Under the pieces are notes generated by a model that did not search any database, was not told the DNA's origin, and saw nothing but the letters and a program-made list of their open reading frames with translations. A stretch of DNA of 21,996 nt from contig JAKAMV010000052.1 of NCBI GenBank assembly GCA_021812735.1, positions 1-21,996 on the forward strand. Reading direction: 5' to 3'. Below are positions 10,881 to 18,567 of the stretch, piece after piece. How positions within the stretch are numbered: the first letter of the stretch is position 1; every line of letters begins with the position of its first letter. The translations under genes and the position numbers were made by a program. The stretch comes from Chloroflexota bacterium (GTDB taxonomy: Bacteria > Chloroflexota > Limnocylindria > Limnocylindrales > CSP1-4).

Positions 10881-12557
10881 TCAGCGGATCCCGACGCGCG
10901 ACACGATCGCCGTGCTCCCGAAATCGGTCAAGGTGGTCAGGAGCAGATCGCCTCGCGCGTCGGAGACGAGCGCGATGACGTGGGAGGGCCCGCCCGAGCC
11001 CGGCGGTGCCACGAGCGGCCAGCCCGCCGGCTGGTGACCGCTCCGGTCGAACGCCATCACGACGCCGATCGCGTGTGACTCGATCGTGGTGTCCAGGTCC
11101 ACCGGCAGGTAGATCGTCCCGTCGGAGCCGAACGCCGGGGGGACCAACTCCCCGCCCCCGCCGGTCGCGAACTCGCCCACGAACCCAAATCGGGCCCCCT
11201 CCGGCAGCCAGACCGGCCAGCCGGCCACGGGCTGGCCGTCCGGCGCGAGGGCCAGCAACCCCCGGTCGGCCGACGCGGCCCCGCCTGTCCGATCGACCGG
11301 CACGTACACCATGCCGTCCGGGCCGACGCTCGGCCCGGTGGTCCGCGCGGGCATCCCAGGGCTCGGCGCGTAGGGGTAGACCGCCAGATCCGCCGGCAGC
11401 GTGAAGGGCCACCCGGTGCGCTCGGTGCCGTCCGGGGCGAGGGCCACGACACGCTGGACCTGTCCCGGCTCCCCGCCGGTCGTGGCGTAGAGGGTCCCGT
11501 CGGGGCCGAGGGCCGGGATGCTCGCCGGCCCGTCGATGACCACCGGCCAGCCGGGGCGCAGGCGCCCCTCGGGATCGAACTCGAGGAACCGTGTACGCAG
11601 GATCGTGGAGAGCCCGGCAGGGGGCGCCGTCGCGTCGGTGTCGAGGCCCCAGGCATCGATCGCGCCGTCGCCGGCGAGCACGAACCCCTCGCCGCCGGGC
11701 ACCCGCACCGGCCAGCCGGTCGCCGGCGTCCCATCCGGGCGGAGCGCCACGATCTCGGCGTCGGGCCCCTGGCCCAGCTGCACCAGGGCATACCAGACAC
11801 CGGTGGACCCCACCATCCCGGTCACGCAGGGCGCCACGGAGCAGCGGGGCGGTCCGGGCAGCGTGACCGGCCAGCCCGGCACCACGCTCCCCGTCGCGTC
11901 GAGCGCCACGGCGCGGTAGCGCGCGGCACCGCCCGAGGCGATCGACTCGGCGTAGATGACGCCGCCTCCGGGGCGCAGGGCGAGTCCCTGGTCCCCCATG
12001 AACGGTGACCCGCTGACCGCCCGGGGCCAACCCGGTCGGATGCGGCCGGCCGGATCGAGCGCCCAGATCCGCGCGGCGTTCGACCCCGGAGCCGCTGGGG
12101 CGCCGGCGCCATAGGCCCAGCCGAGCACGTAGAGCGTCCCGTCGGGCGCCACCACGGGCGTGGCGAAGGCCGCGATGCCCGCCGGGGCGAAGGGCCAGCT
12201 CGCCGTCACCTGCCCCGCGGCGTCGAGCCGGTAGACCTTGCCCTGACCCTTCGGACCCCACGGGCTGGTGGCGAGGTACGTGGAACCATCGGCGGCTGGC
12301 ACCGGCGTCAGGGTCCCGGTGTTGGCCAGCTGGAGGGACCAGGCGGGGCGCGTCGCCACCGGCGATGGCGAAAGCGGCGCCGACGTGCCGGACGCGATCG
12401 TGGGTGACGGGCCGGCCACCGCGGGCGTCGGGGCAGGCACGCCCGGTGAGATGGCCGGCAGCTGCGTGGGACTCGGGGTCGCGGGACTGCCGCACGATAC
12501 CAGCAGCAGCGCGAGCAGAGCTCCCACGCCACCGCGGCCAGCCACCCTCCCCGTCAC
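10881..12557 (-). CDS. Secreted lipoprotein with eight-repeat GWP beta-propeller
   Basis: A 558 aa exported lipoprotein. The signal peptide VGALLALLLVSC ends in a clean lipobox with the lipidated Cys22. A Pro/Ser/Thr/Ala linker to about residue 70 follows, then repeats of about 46-66 residues. Each repeat carries 'DPxGRxRPGWPV.LPG', with W-P at about 121, 177, 229, 282, 337, 383, 447 and 513, alternating with 'G.DGT.Y' strands. This is a PQQ-like or related beta-propeller of about eight blades, outside the membrane; the ligand is unknown. Two nearby cysteines (239 and 244) could pair. The GTG at 12557 lies 6 bases after a predicted -10 element and has no ribosome site, so a leaderless message is likely. 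A second GTG at 12545 is the alternative. The frame stays open upstream, but that region is a shadow. Confidence 0.88.
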   Translation of the reverse strand: MTGRVAGRGGVGALLALLLVSCGSPATPSPTQLPAISPGVPAPTPAVAGPSPTIASGTSAPLSPSPVATRPAWSLQLANTGTLTPVPAADGSTYLATSPWGPKGQGKVYRLDAAGQVTASWPFAPAGIAAFATPVVAPDGTLYVLGWAYGAGAPAAPGSNAARIWALDPAGRIRPGWPRAVSGSPFMGDQGLALRPGGGVIYAESIASGGAARYRAVALDATGSVVPGWPVTLPGPPRCSVAPCVTGMVGSTGVWYALVQLGQGPDAEIVALRPDGTPATGWPVRVPGGEGFVLAGDGAIDAWGLDTDATAPPAGLSTILRTRFLEFDPEGRLRPGWPVVIDGPASIPALGPDGTLYATTGGEPGQVQRVVALAPDGTERTGWPFTLPADLAVYPYAPSPGMPARTTGPSVGPDGMVYVPVDRTGGAASADRGLLALAPDGQPVAGWPVWLPEGARFGFVGEFATGGGGELVPPAFGSDGTIYLPVDLDTTIESHAIGVVMAFDRSGHQPAGWPLVAPPGSGGPSHVIALVSDARGDLLLTTLTDFGSTAIVSRVGIR

Positions 12558-12563
12558 CCGGGG

Positions 12564-12592
12564 AGCATCGCCGGGCCGCGGATAGGAGTCAA
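12564..12592 (-). promoter_or_regulatory. Leaderless promoter of the GWP lipoprotein gene
   Basis: On the minus strand TTGACT (12592-12587), 17 bases, GATGCT (12569-12564), then 6 bases to the GTG start. This geometry puts the transcription start on or next to the start codon. The motif pair repeats in mirror orientation 118 bases away. Confidence 0.6.
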
Positions 12593-12709
12593 GAGCCCGT
12601 TGTCCCTCCGCTCCCGCAGTGGCCGGATGTGCCACGGAGAACCCGCCGGTCCAGACCCGAGCGAACCGGCGCCGGGTGTGACATCGCACGCGGCTGCGGC
12701 AACCCGACG

Positions 12710-12738
12710 TTGACCTGCCTCGGGCGATCGACCACGCT
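12710..12738 (+). promoter_or_regulatory. Leaderless promoter of the polytopic membrane protein gene
   Basis: TTGACC (12710-12715), 17 bases, CACGCT (12733-12738), then 6 bases to the ATG at 12745, which has no ribosome site. The spacing is identical to that of the divergent lipoprotein promoter, so both messages probably begin at their start codons. The 117 bases between the two promoters show no clear operator. Confidence 0.6.
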
Positions 12739-12744
12739 AGCGAC

Positions 12745-13626
12745 ATGCACGGCGAGTGGTCCCCCGGCGACGACGGTGGCGGGTCCCCCGCTCGACGCCC
12801 GATGGTCGAGTTGCCGCCGCTGGGCTGGGGGATCGTGCTCGCCGCGGTCGGCGTGCTCGTGGCGCCCCTGACCCGGGTGGCAGGTGTCGCGCCCCAGCCG
12901 GTGGTCCTGGCGGCAGGATGCACCTGGGCGGCGATGGCCCTCGCGGCGCTGGTTCCGGCGTCCCTGCTGCACCGCGTGCCGGCGGCGCCCCGCACGCACC
13001 CGATGCTCCTGGCGGGGCTCCTGTGCGGCGCGGCGGTGGAGTGGCTGCACGCCATCGGGACTGCGCTCGCGCCCGCCCTTCTGACCAGCGCGCCGTCGCT
13101 GTGGAGCCTCCTGCCCGACCTGGCCGTCCCCCTGGAGATCGCAAGCCCCCTCCTCATCACGCTCGGCCTGCTGCGGCTGCGTGCGTCGGGTCCCACCCGA
13201 CCGGGTCTGCTCGGGCTGTTGGCGGTGCTCAACCTCGGGCTGCTGCTGGCGCCGCTCGCCATCGTGAGCGCCTGGTCGCACCGTCCGCCCGATCCCGGCA
13301 CGGACGCGCTCCAGGCCATCCTGGCGGTGGCCGCCGCGGGCGCGACCTGGGTGCCCCTGGCGGCCTGGCTCGACCGCGAGCCGCAGCGCGCCTTCTGGGG
13401 ACTCCTGGCCCTGGCCGTCCCGCTGGCCATCGTGGCGGGGCTGGTCGGCCTCGGCGAACTCGCCACGCAGGTCGCGGGCCCACCCGGGCGCCCGACCCCC
13501 GAGGGCCTCTTCCTGGGCACCTCGATCGCGCAGGCCGTGCTCGGGGCCCTGGCCTCGGGCTGCGCGATCCTGGCCTACGCGCGGTACACGCCGGAGCCGC
13601 GAGCCCGGCCGGACCCGGCGCCGTGA
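12745..13626 (+). CDS. Polytopic membrane protein, 293 aa, function unknown
   Basis: Very hydrophobic protein with about eight membrane helices, for example GWGIVLAAVGVLVAPL, VVLAAGCTWAAMALAALV, LLGLLAVLNLGLLLAPLAIV and WGLLALAVPLAIVAGLVGLG. Loops between them are short and Pro/Arg-rich. An acidic/glycine N-terminus of about 20 residues precedes the first helix. No transporter or enzyme motif is recognised. The start is set by a promoter ending 6 bases before the ATG, with no Shine-Dalgarno sequence, so a leaderless message is likely. The last codons overlap the GTG of the next gene (GTGA, 13623-13626), so it is coupled to the propeller protein. The membrane protein may be its partner or platform. 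Confidence 0.8.
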   Translation: MHGEWSPGDDGGGSPARRPMVELPPLGWGIVLAAVGVLVAPLTRVAGVAPQPVVLAAGCTWAAMALAALVPASLLHRVPAAPRTHPMLLAGLLCGAAVEWLHAIGTALAPALLTSAPSLWSLLPDLAVPLEIASPLLITLGLLRLRASGPTRPGLLGLLAVLNLGLLLAPLAIVSAWSHRPPDPGTDALQAILAVAAAGATWVPLAAWLDREPQRAFWGLLALAVPLAIVAGLVGLGELATQVAGPPGRPTPEGLFLGTSIAQAVLGALASGCAILAYARYTPEPRARPDPAP

Positions 13627-14879
13627 GCGCGCGGGACCCGGGCACCCGACCACGCCGTCTCGGGGGCTGGCGCGCGCTCGCCCTGGTGGTGGCCGCCGGC
13701 GTCGTCGCAGGGTCCCTGCTGGTCCTCGCGCAGCCGGGTCAGGAGCCCGCCCCGCCGGTGACGCCGTCGGGCGCGCCCTCGCCGATCGTCTCTCCGCCCA
13801 CCGCGGCGCCGTCGGCATCGGCCGCCCCGACCCCGTCGGTCCTCACCACCCCGTTCACGGCCGGTGGCTTCCGCTGGCAGCCGCTCCTGCCCCGCACCGG
13901 GAACCTGTCCACGCCGCTCATCACGCCCTTGGTCGTCGGCGAGCGGGTGGCCGCCGTGCTCCCCGCGGGTACCGGGTACGTGGCGGTGGGGACGCGGCAG
14001 AACGCCGACGCGAGCGCGGCCCAGGCCGACGCCTGGTATTCGAGCGACGGGACCCGCTTCCTCCACGCGACCATCACGGGCGGGACCAACGCCACGATGG
14101 ACCTGCTCCTCGCGGCGCCCGACGGCTCCTTCGTGGCCTTGGGCGAGGACGGCTACTCCGACAACACCCAGATGATCACCACGCGGGGGACCGCGCTGTG
14201 GACCTCGTCGGATGGCCGGGCCTGGCGCCGCGCGCCCGCGCAGGCCTCGCTCCAGGGCGCCCTGGTCCGTCACGTGGTGCGCGCCGGCGGCACCTACGTG
14301 GCCGTCGGCGAAGCCCCGGTGGGTCCTCCGCGGCTGCCCGCTCCCTCGCCAGGGCCGCCCATCTGGACGTCGCGTGACGCCGTGCACTGGACGCGGGTGG
14401 CGGCCTCGCCGGTCTTCCCCGCGTCCAGGGCCCTGCTCGTGAACGGAGTCGCCTGGACCGGCAGCCGGTTCGTCGCGGTGGGGTCGGACCCCGGTGGCGC
14501 GGGGCCGGATGCGTGGACCTCGCCCGACGGGCGCACCTGGGCGACGAGCGACCTGCGCACCGCGGGTCCGGGGTCGCCGACGGGCACCGAGCCGACCGCC
14601 GTGGCCGTGGTGGGATCGACGCTCCTCGCCGTCGGGTGGACAGCCATCGGCGACGCGACGGTGCCCCTGGCCTGGGCGTCGGCCGAGGGCACCCACTGGA
14701 CGTCGGTCACGCTGCCCGCCTACTTGGCAGGCATCATGCTGCAGGGCGTCACGGTCTCCGGCGGCGGGGTCGAGGTGGCCGGTGTGCAGGTGGACACGGG
14801 CGACCCGCTGCCGCAGGGCACCCCGGTGCAATGGACCCTCACGCGGGTGTCCACGCGGGCGGCATCGCAGGCTCCGTGA
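13623..14879 (+). CDS. Membrane-anchored BNR/Asp-box-like beta-propeller protein, 418 aa
   Basis: The GTG start at 13623 overlaps the previous stop. One N-terminal transmembrane anchor (WRALALVVAAGVVAGSLLVL, about 15-35) lacks a lipobox. It is followed by a Pro/Ser/Ala-rich spacer to about residue 78 and then an exported propeller. Blades carry sialidase-type Asp-box-like repeats, W-x-S-x-D-G-x-x-W: YSSDGTRF, WTSSDGRAWRRA, WTSRDAVHWTRV, WTSPDGRTWATS and WASAEGTHWTSV. Each is preceded by 'YVAVG' or 'FVAVG' strands. Such repeats are structural; the catalytic residues of sialidases are not apparent, so a binding or scaffolding role is likelier. A frame open upstream to 12756 is only a shadow of the previous gene. 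It is followed after 80 bases by another propeller-like lipoprotein gene. Confidence 0.85.
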   Translation: MSARDPGTRPRRLGGWRALALVVAAGVVAGSLLVLAQPGQEPAPPVTPSGAPSPIVSPPTAAPSASAAPTPSVLTTPFTAGGFRWQPLLPRTGNLSTPLITPLVVGERVAAVLPAGTGYVAVGTRQNADASAAQADAWYSSDGTRFLHATITGGTNATMDLLLAAPDGSFVALGEDGYSDNTQMITTRGTALWTSSDGRAWRRAPAQASLQGALVRHVVRAGGTYVAVGEAPVGPPRLPAPSPGPPIWTSRDAVHWTRVAASPVFPASRALLVNGVAWTGSRFVAVGSDPGGAGPDAWTSPDGRTWATSDLRTAGPGSPTGTEPTAVAVVGSTLLAVGWTAIGDATVPLAWASAEGTHWTSVTLPAYLAGIMLQGVTVSGGGVEVAGVQVDTGDPLPQGTPVQWTLTRVSTRAASQAP

Positions 14880-14959
14880 GGAGCATGCTCCGGGTGCGCA
14901 CGAGGAGCGAGGATGTCGGGGTGGGATCCATCCACCGACGGGTTCGACCGGGGACTGAC

Positions 14960-16333
14960 ATGCGACGCTGGCTGACGGCTGCGATGCTCGGCGTCCTGCT
15001 CGGCGCCTGCGGCTCGGGCGTGCCGTCAGGTCCCCCGGCATCGCCCCGCGCGAGTGCGCGACCAGCCGGGACGCGTTCGGGCAGCGCCAGCGCCGGTCCG
15101 TCGTCGGGAGCCATCTCCGTGCCGGTGGCCAGCCCGCTGCCCGCGAGCGCCACGCCCGCCGGCTCGCTGCCTGCCCTCGACCTGCCCACGATCGCGGTGC
15201 CCGCAGGGTCGCTGCACGCGCTGGCCGGCAGTCAGCCGCTTGCCACCTGGGGCTCGCGGACCTACACGGTGGATGAGCCGCTGCGGAGCGGCCATGCCAG
15301 CCTCGTGGTGACCGACCTCGCCTCAGGCACGAGCGGCCGCACCGTGATCCCGCTGCTCGCCGGAGAGACGACCCAACCCCCCGACGGCTTCGCGGACCCG
15401 GCCACCGTCCTCGCCACCGACGCGCACTGGCTGGCCGTCGTCATCTGGAAGCGGCTCGGCCCAGTCGGCGGCGAAGTAGGCACGCCGTGCTCGGGCCACG
15501 AGGGACAAACGGTGGCCTGGCGCCTGCTGGTCGTGCCGCTCGATCCGGCCACCGGCCGGCCGGCCGGCGCGTTCCGCGTCCTCGACCAGGGCACGAGCGC
15601 CCATCCCTTCACGCTGCCCGGCCAGGGCGAGGGCTGCGGCGGGCCGCGCACGCCACGTGTCTCGCTCGACGGGGACGTGATCGCCTACACCGTGGAGGAG
15701 ACCGGGTTGGGCGGGACTCCCTTCGCGACGCGGATCGAGGTCCGGGCGCTCCCCGCGGGATCGCTCCTGCGCTCGGTCGAGCGCCCCCAGGAGGTGCTGT
15801 TCGTGGCCCTCTCCGCTGGCACCCTCGCCTACACCGAGTCGCAGGACGCGAGCACGGTGCCGAACCCGCGCTGGAGCGTGGGGCTCTCGACCGCGGCGCA
15901 CCCTGCTCCAACCGTCGTCGTCGCCGGAGCCCAGGACCCGGGCTACGTCGCGCCTCCCGTCATCGCGCTCGACGGCGACCTGCTGGCCTGGCAGCTGCTC
16001 AACCAGCACGGTCGGGGTCTGTGGGTCGAGCGGATCGGCGGATCGCCCGAGCAGGTGGTGCCGGCGCGCCTGACCTGCTGGCTGGGCGGGATCACCACGG
16101 GCTGGGTGGGCATGGGCTGCGCTCCGACCGGCTACCAGGCCGAGAGCTACACCCCCTATCAGCCGGTGGTCTGGTCACCGGCCACGGGGCTCCGGCAGCT
16201 CGCCGGGCTCCCGGCGCTCACCGTGAGCAGCGCCCCCTCACTCGGCGGGGGCTGGCTCGTGGCCGATGGCGGCTCGCCGATCGAGGGCAGCGGCACGCTC
16301 GTGGGCGTCTCGCTGTCGGGGCTCGCTCCCTGA
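14960..16333 (+). CDS. Secreted lipoprotein, probably beta-propeller, 457 aa
   Basis: The N-terminus MRRWLTAAMLGVLLGACGSG is a textbook lipoprotein signal, with lipobox LGAC and the modified Cys at 17. A Ser/Pro/Ala linker runs to about residue 75. The exported domain follows, with recurring beta-strand units such as ATWGSRTYTVDE, LVVTDLASGTSGRTVI, HWLAVVIW, VSLDGDVIAYTVEETG, LSAGTLAYTES and IALDGDLLAWQLLN. The spaced 'LDGD.IAY/LAW' strands suggest a TolB/WD40-like propeller. Cys residues (for example in PCSGHEGQ and EGCGGPR) may form disulfides. The frame is open upstream, with an ATG at 14885 beside a GAGGAG that is too close. The lipobox argues for 14960, although its ribosome site is weak. 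No enzymatic motif is seen. It is probably in one transcript with the two genes before it. Confidence 0.82.
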   Translation: MRRWLTAAMLGVLLGACGSGVPSGPPASPRASARPAGTRSGSASAGPSSGAISVPVASPLPASATPAGSLPALDLPTIAVPAGSLHALAGSQPLATWGSRTYTVDEPLRSGHASLVVTDLASGTSGRTVIPLLAGETTQPPDGFADPATVLATDAHWLAVVIWKRLGPVGGEVGTPCSGHEGQTVAWRLLVVPLDPATGRPAGAFRVLDQGTSAHPFTLPGQGEGCGGPRTPRVSLDGDVIAYTVEETGLGGTPFATRIEVRALPAGSLLRSVERPQEVLFVALSAGTLAYTESQDASTVPNPRWSVGLSTAAHPAPTVVVAGAQDPGYVAPPVIALDGDLLAWQLLNQHGRGLWVERIGGSPEQVVPARLTCWLGGITTGWVGMGCAPTGYQAESYTPYQPVVWSPATGLRQLAGLPALTVSSAPSLGGGWLVADGGSPIEGSGTLVGVSLSGLAP

Positions 16334-16396
16334 GCGGCGGAGGTCCGGCGGCCACGAGCGCGCGAGTGACGCCTCGTCCTCCCGGTCGATCTCGGG

Positions 16397-16960
16397 TCAG
16401 GGTGCCAGGTCCGGGTAGCGCGGGGTGGCCAGCACCCCGAACGTGCCGGGAGGCCAGTAGCGCAGCCAGGCCCGCCCGAGGACGTTCGCGATCGGCACCG
16501 GGCCGAAGTAGCGGGAGTCGCGGGAGGCTTCGCGATGGTCGCCCAGCACGAAGAGGTCCCCGGCCGGGATCACCCAGTGGGTCTGGCCGGTGAGGGGCAG
16601 GGTGACCGAGCCCGGGTACAGATAGGGCTCCTGGAGGGCGTGGCCGTTGATGACCACGTGCCCGCCGGCCAGATCCACCGTATCGCCGGGCAGGCCGATC
16701 ACGCGCTTGATGAGGGGGGTGGCGTCCGGCGCGGCGCCGGGCTCGGTGAACACCACGATGTCCCCGCGCCGGTAGGGCTCGAAGCGCGGCGTGAGCTTGT
16801 CCACCAGCACGTACTGGTCCGGCAGCAGGGTGTTCTCCATGCTCACCTGCTGCACCTGCCGCGGCTGGGCCACCACGGTCTGGATCCCCACGAAGAGGAA
16901 GAGTGTCAGGACGAGGGTCTCCGCCACTGTGAGCAGGAGCCCCCGCAGGCGCAGGGTCAT
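16397..16960 (-). CDS. lepB: Signal peptidase I
   Basis: Membrane serine protease that removes signal peptides from exported proteins at the outer face of the membrane. It is 187 aa with one N-terminal helix (about 8-30, LLLTVAETLVLTLFLFVGIQ). All S26 family boxes are present: the nucleophile Ser40 in QVSMENTL, the general-base Lys85 in LIKRVIGLPGD, and GDHREASRDSRYFG at 140-153. The length fits the short single-anchor type of Gram-positive-like bacteria. The frame is open to 17179, but residues before the ATG at 16960 are non-coding in character. There is no ribosome site at 16960. Instead a seven-codon ORF ends on the start codon (ATGA), suggesting coupled translation. It is convergent to the lipoprotein gene, with 63 bases between. 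Confidence 0.95.
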   Translation of the reverse strand: MTLRLRGLLLTVAETLVLTLFLFVGIQTVVAQPRQVQQVSMENTLLPDQYVLVDKLTPRFEPYRRGDIVVFTEPGAAPDATPLIKRVIGLPGDTVDLAGGHVVINGHALQEPYLYPGSVTLPLTGQTHWVIPAGDLFVLGDHREASRDSRYFGPVPIANVLGRAWLRYWPPGTFGVLATPRYPDLAP

Positions 16961-16980
16961 CGCCGAGCGTCCGCAGGCAT
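16957..16980 (-). other. Seven-codon leader ORF overlapping the lepB start
   Basis: An ATG at 16980 opens M-P-A-D-A-R-R followed by TGA, whose TG is shared with the lepB ATG (ATGA at 16957-16960). The ATG lies where transcription from the upstream promoter should begin, so ribosomes could load at the 5' end, read seven codons and re-start on lepB, which has no Shine-Dalgarno of its own. A GTG one codon upstream (16983) is in the same frame. This is inference from layout only. Confidence 0.4.
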
Positions 16981-16987
16981 CACGGCG

Positions 16988-17016
16988 CGAGTATAGGGAG
17001 AGCAGACGGCGGTCAA
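16988..17016 (-). promoter_or_regulatory. Candidate promoter of lepB
   Basis: On the minus strand TTGACC (17016-17011) is followed after 15 bases by a near-perfect TATACT (16995-16990), or after 17 bases by TACTCG (16993-16988). Either places the transcription start around 16980-16984, at the leader ORF. It is the only promoter here with a classical -10 sequence. Confidence 0.55.
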
Positions 17017-17140
17017 CCATGGCGGAGTGTCGTACGGCCGGGCCGAGTCGGACGCCTGACAGCCGAGCGCAGAGCGCCAGACGAGACGACCCCGGCGCCC
17101 GTCTCGCCCTGGATCGCGCCCATGCGCGCCCGCCGTCCCC

Positions 17141-17168
17141 TTGACGCGAGGGCGGCTCCGCCCACGGT
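17141..17168 (+). promoter_or_regulatory. Candidate promoter of the RepA-like ATPase gene
   Basis: TTGACG (17141-17146), 16 bases, CACGGT (17163-17168), about 37 bases before the GTG start at 17206. It fits the TTGAC-16-[C/G]ANNNT form shared across the window. Confidence 0.45.
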
Positions 17169-17205
17169 CTGCCGTCCACGCCGCCGTGTCAGGAGCGAGC
17201 CCGCC

Positions 17206-18234
17206 GTGCCCTCTGCCGCCACGCCTCCCACCAGGTCCGGCTCCACCAGCGAGCCGCCGCCTCCCCTATCGATGCCCCTCGCGGCCTTCCTGGCCCAGGA
17301 GATCGCGCCGCTGCGCTGGGTGATCCCGGACCTCGTCCCCGCCGGCGGCCTGGCCCTCCTGGCCGGGAGCCAGAAGCTGGGCAAGTCCACCTTCGCCATG
17401 GACGCCACGGTGGCCGTCGCCGCCGGGCAGCCCTTCCTCGATCGGCCGACCCTGGCCGGCCCCACCCTGTACGTCCTCGAGGAGGGGGCCCCCGCCGGCA
17501 TCGCCGCGCGCTACCGGCGCATCGTCGCCCGGCGGGGCACGCCGCCCGACGCGCACGTGCTCGTGCGCGCGGGGATCCGGGTGGACGAGCCGCGCGGCTG
17601 GCGCCGCCTGCGGGCCGAGATCGAGCGGCTGCACCCGGTGCTGGTGGTGTTCGATCCCCTGGTCCGCCTGCACCGCTCCGACGAGAACGTGGCGGGGGAG
17701 ATGAGCCGGGTCATGGAGGCCCTGCAGGCGCTGACCACCCTGGGGTGCGCCGTGATGGTGGTGCACCACGTGGTCAAGCACGGGGGCGAGGCGGCCGCGG
17801 TCGGCAATGCGGCGCGCGGCTCGGGGGCCATCATCAGCAGCACCGACGCCAATCTGGTCCTCTCCCGGCAGGGGGACCACCTGCGCCTCAGCACCGAGAT
17901 GCGCGACGCGGAGTCGGAGTCGCTGCGCCTGGTCTTCGACGGCGCCAACGCCAGCTTCGAGCTGCACGCGGGGCCCATCGCGCTGCCGGCCGCCCCCCGC
18001 TACCCGGGCGGGATCGACGCCGAGGCGGTGGTGGCCCTCGCCGCGGCCCGGGTGGCCGCCGACCCGGCGGGCGGGCTCAGCGCATCGGAGCTCGCCGCCC
18101 TGCGCGGGGTGAGCGACGAGACGGCACGCCAGGCCCTCGCGGCGCACGTGCGGGAGGGCCGCCTGGTCAAGGCGGGTCCCGCGAACCGGCCCCTGTACCG
18201 GCCCGCAACTCCAAGCCAAGCCCGCGCCGCCTAG
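17206..18234 (+). CDS. RepA-like AAA ATPase (RecA/DnaB fold) of a mobile element, with C-terminal winged helix
   Basis: A 342 aa P-loop ATPase of the AAA_25/RepA type, related to hexameric plasmid and phage replication helicases. Key parts are Walker A GSQKLGKST at 54-62, Walker B LVVFDPL at 146-152, and the histidine motif VVHHVVKHGG near 185-194. The family-typical GNAARGSGAIISSTDANLVL covers about 200-219. Residues 290-335 (LSASELAALRGVSDETARQA and LVKAGPANRPLYR) form a winged-helix DNA-binding tail. The family unwinds or loads helicase at element origins. I see no iterons or AT-rich origin next to it, so a helper role in an integrated element is also possible. The open frame reaches 17122, but the GTG at 17206 has AGGAG 10 bases upstream and lies after a promoter. 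It is convergent to the HTH gene with 33 bases between. Confidence 0.88.
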   Translation: MPSAATPPTRSGSTSEPPPPLSMPLAAFLAQEIAPLRWVIPDLVPAGGLALLAGSQKLGKSTFAMDATVAVAAGQPFLDRPTLAGPTLYVLEEGAPAGIAARYRRIVARRGTPPDAHVLVRAGIRVDEPRGWRRLRAEIERLHPVLVVFDPLVRLHRSDENVAGEMSRVMEALQALTTLGCAVMVVHHVVKHGGEAAAVGNAARGSGAIISSTDANLVLSRQGDHLRLSTEMRDAESESLRLVFDGANASFELHAGPIALPAAPRYPGGIDAEAVVALAAARVAADPAGGLSASELAALRGVSDETARQALAAHVREGRLVKAGPANRPLYRPATPSQARAA

Positions 18235-18255
18235 GGGGGCCTGGGTTGGGTTGGA
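18234..18255 (+). other. G-run tract capable of a G-quadruplex
   Basis: Directly after the ATPase stop codon are a run of six G, then GGG, GGG and GG separated by CCT, TT and TT. This could form a two- or three-layer quadruplex in the transcript between two convergent genes. Just beyond, GCCTG-cgt-CAGGC (18261-18273) is a small hairpin. Both may help termination; neither has a T-run. Confidence 0.35.
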
Positions 18256-18267
18256 GTGGCGCCTGCG

Positions 18268-18510
18268 TCAGGCCTCATCGCGGCGCGGCAGCTCACGAGC
18301 ATCGCGCAGGTAGCGCGCCCGGAACGCCGCGAAGTCGGCCTCCCGGATGCGGTAGGAGCGACGACCCCCCGCGTCGAACGCGATCGCGGCGAGGCGCCCG
18401 AGCTCCACCTGGCGAAGCACCCAGCGCCGCGTGTAGCCGAGCTCCGCGGCGATCTCCGCGATGGTGCGATAGCGGGTGGAAGGCGGCACGGGCGGCTCCA
18501 CGAATAACAC
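18268..18510 (-). CDS. Excisionase/MerR-type helix-turn-helix protein, about 80 aa
   Basis: Small DNA-binding protein whose core is TIAEIAAELGYTRRWVLRQV (an HTH_17/excisionase-like helix-turn-helix) followed by a wing, GRLAAIAFDAGGRRSYRIRE, and ADFAAFRARYL. 'Y-x-I-R-E-x-D-x-x-A-F' is typical of this group. Such proteins direct excision or regulate element genes. GTG starts at 18510, 18501 and 18489 are possible. None has a ribosome site, and I list the longest that lies downstream of the predicted promoter. The frame is open far upstream, but there it crosses the promoter and the divergent protease gene. It is divergent from the FtsH-like gene, so it could regulate that cluster, and convergent with the RepA-like gene. 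Confidence 0.83.
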   Translation of the reverse strand: MLFVEPPVPPSTRYRTIAEIAAELGYTRRWVLRQVELGRLAAIAFDAGGRRSYRIREADFAAFRARYLRDARELPRRDEA

Positions 18511-18539
18511 CGGCGCCGAGCGCGGTGCCGGGCACGAGG

Positions 18540-18567
18540 AGCGTGGGCGCCGCGGCGCATCCGTCAA
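18540..18567 (-). promoter_or_regulatory. Candidate promoter of the HTH gene
   Basis: On the minus strand TTGACG (18567-18562), 16 bases, CACGCT (18545-18540), some 23 bases before the predicted transcription start region near the GTG codons. The divergent protease gene starts 137 bases further on. No matching plus-strand promoter is obvious in 18568-18703. Confidence 0.5.

Noticed and set aside
12589..13818. 409-codon minus-strand frame and an 879-codon frame extending the lipoprotein gene upstream
   Set aside because: Both are Arg/Pro/Gly-rich antisense of the polytopic membrane protein. The lipoprotein signal peptide and promoter fix the true start at 12557.
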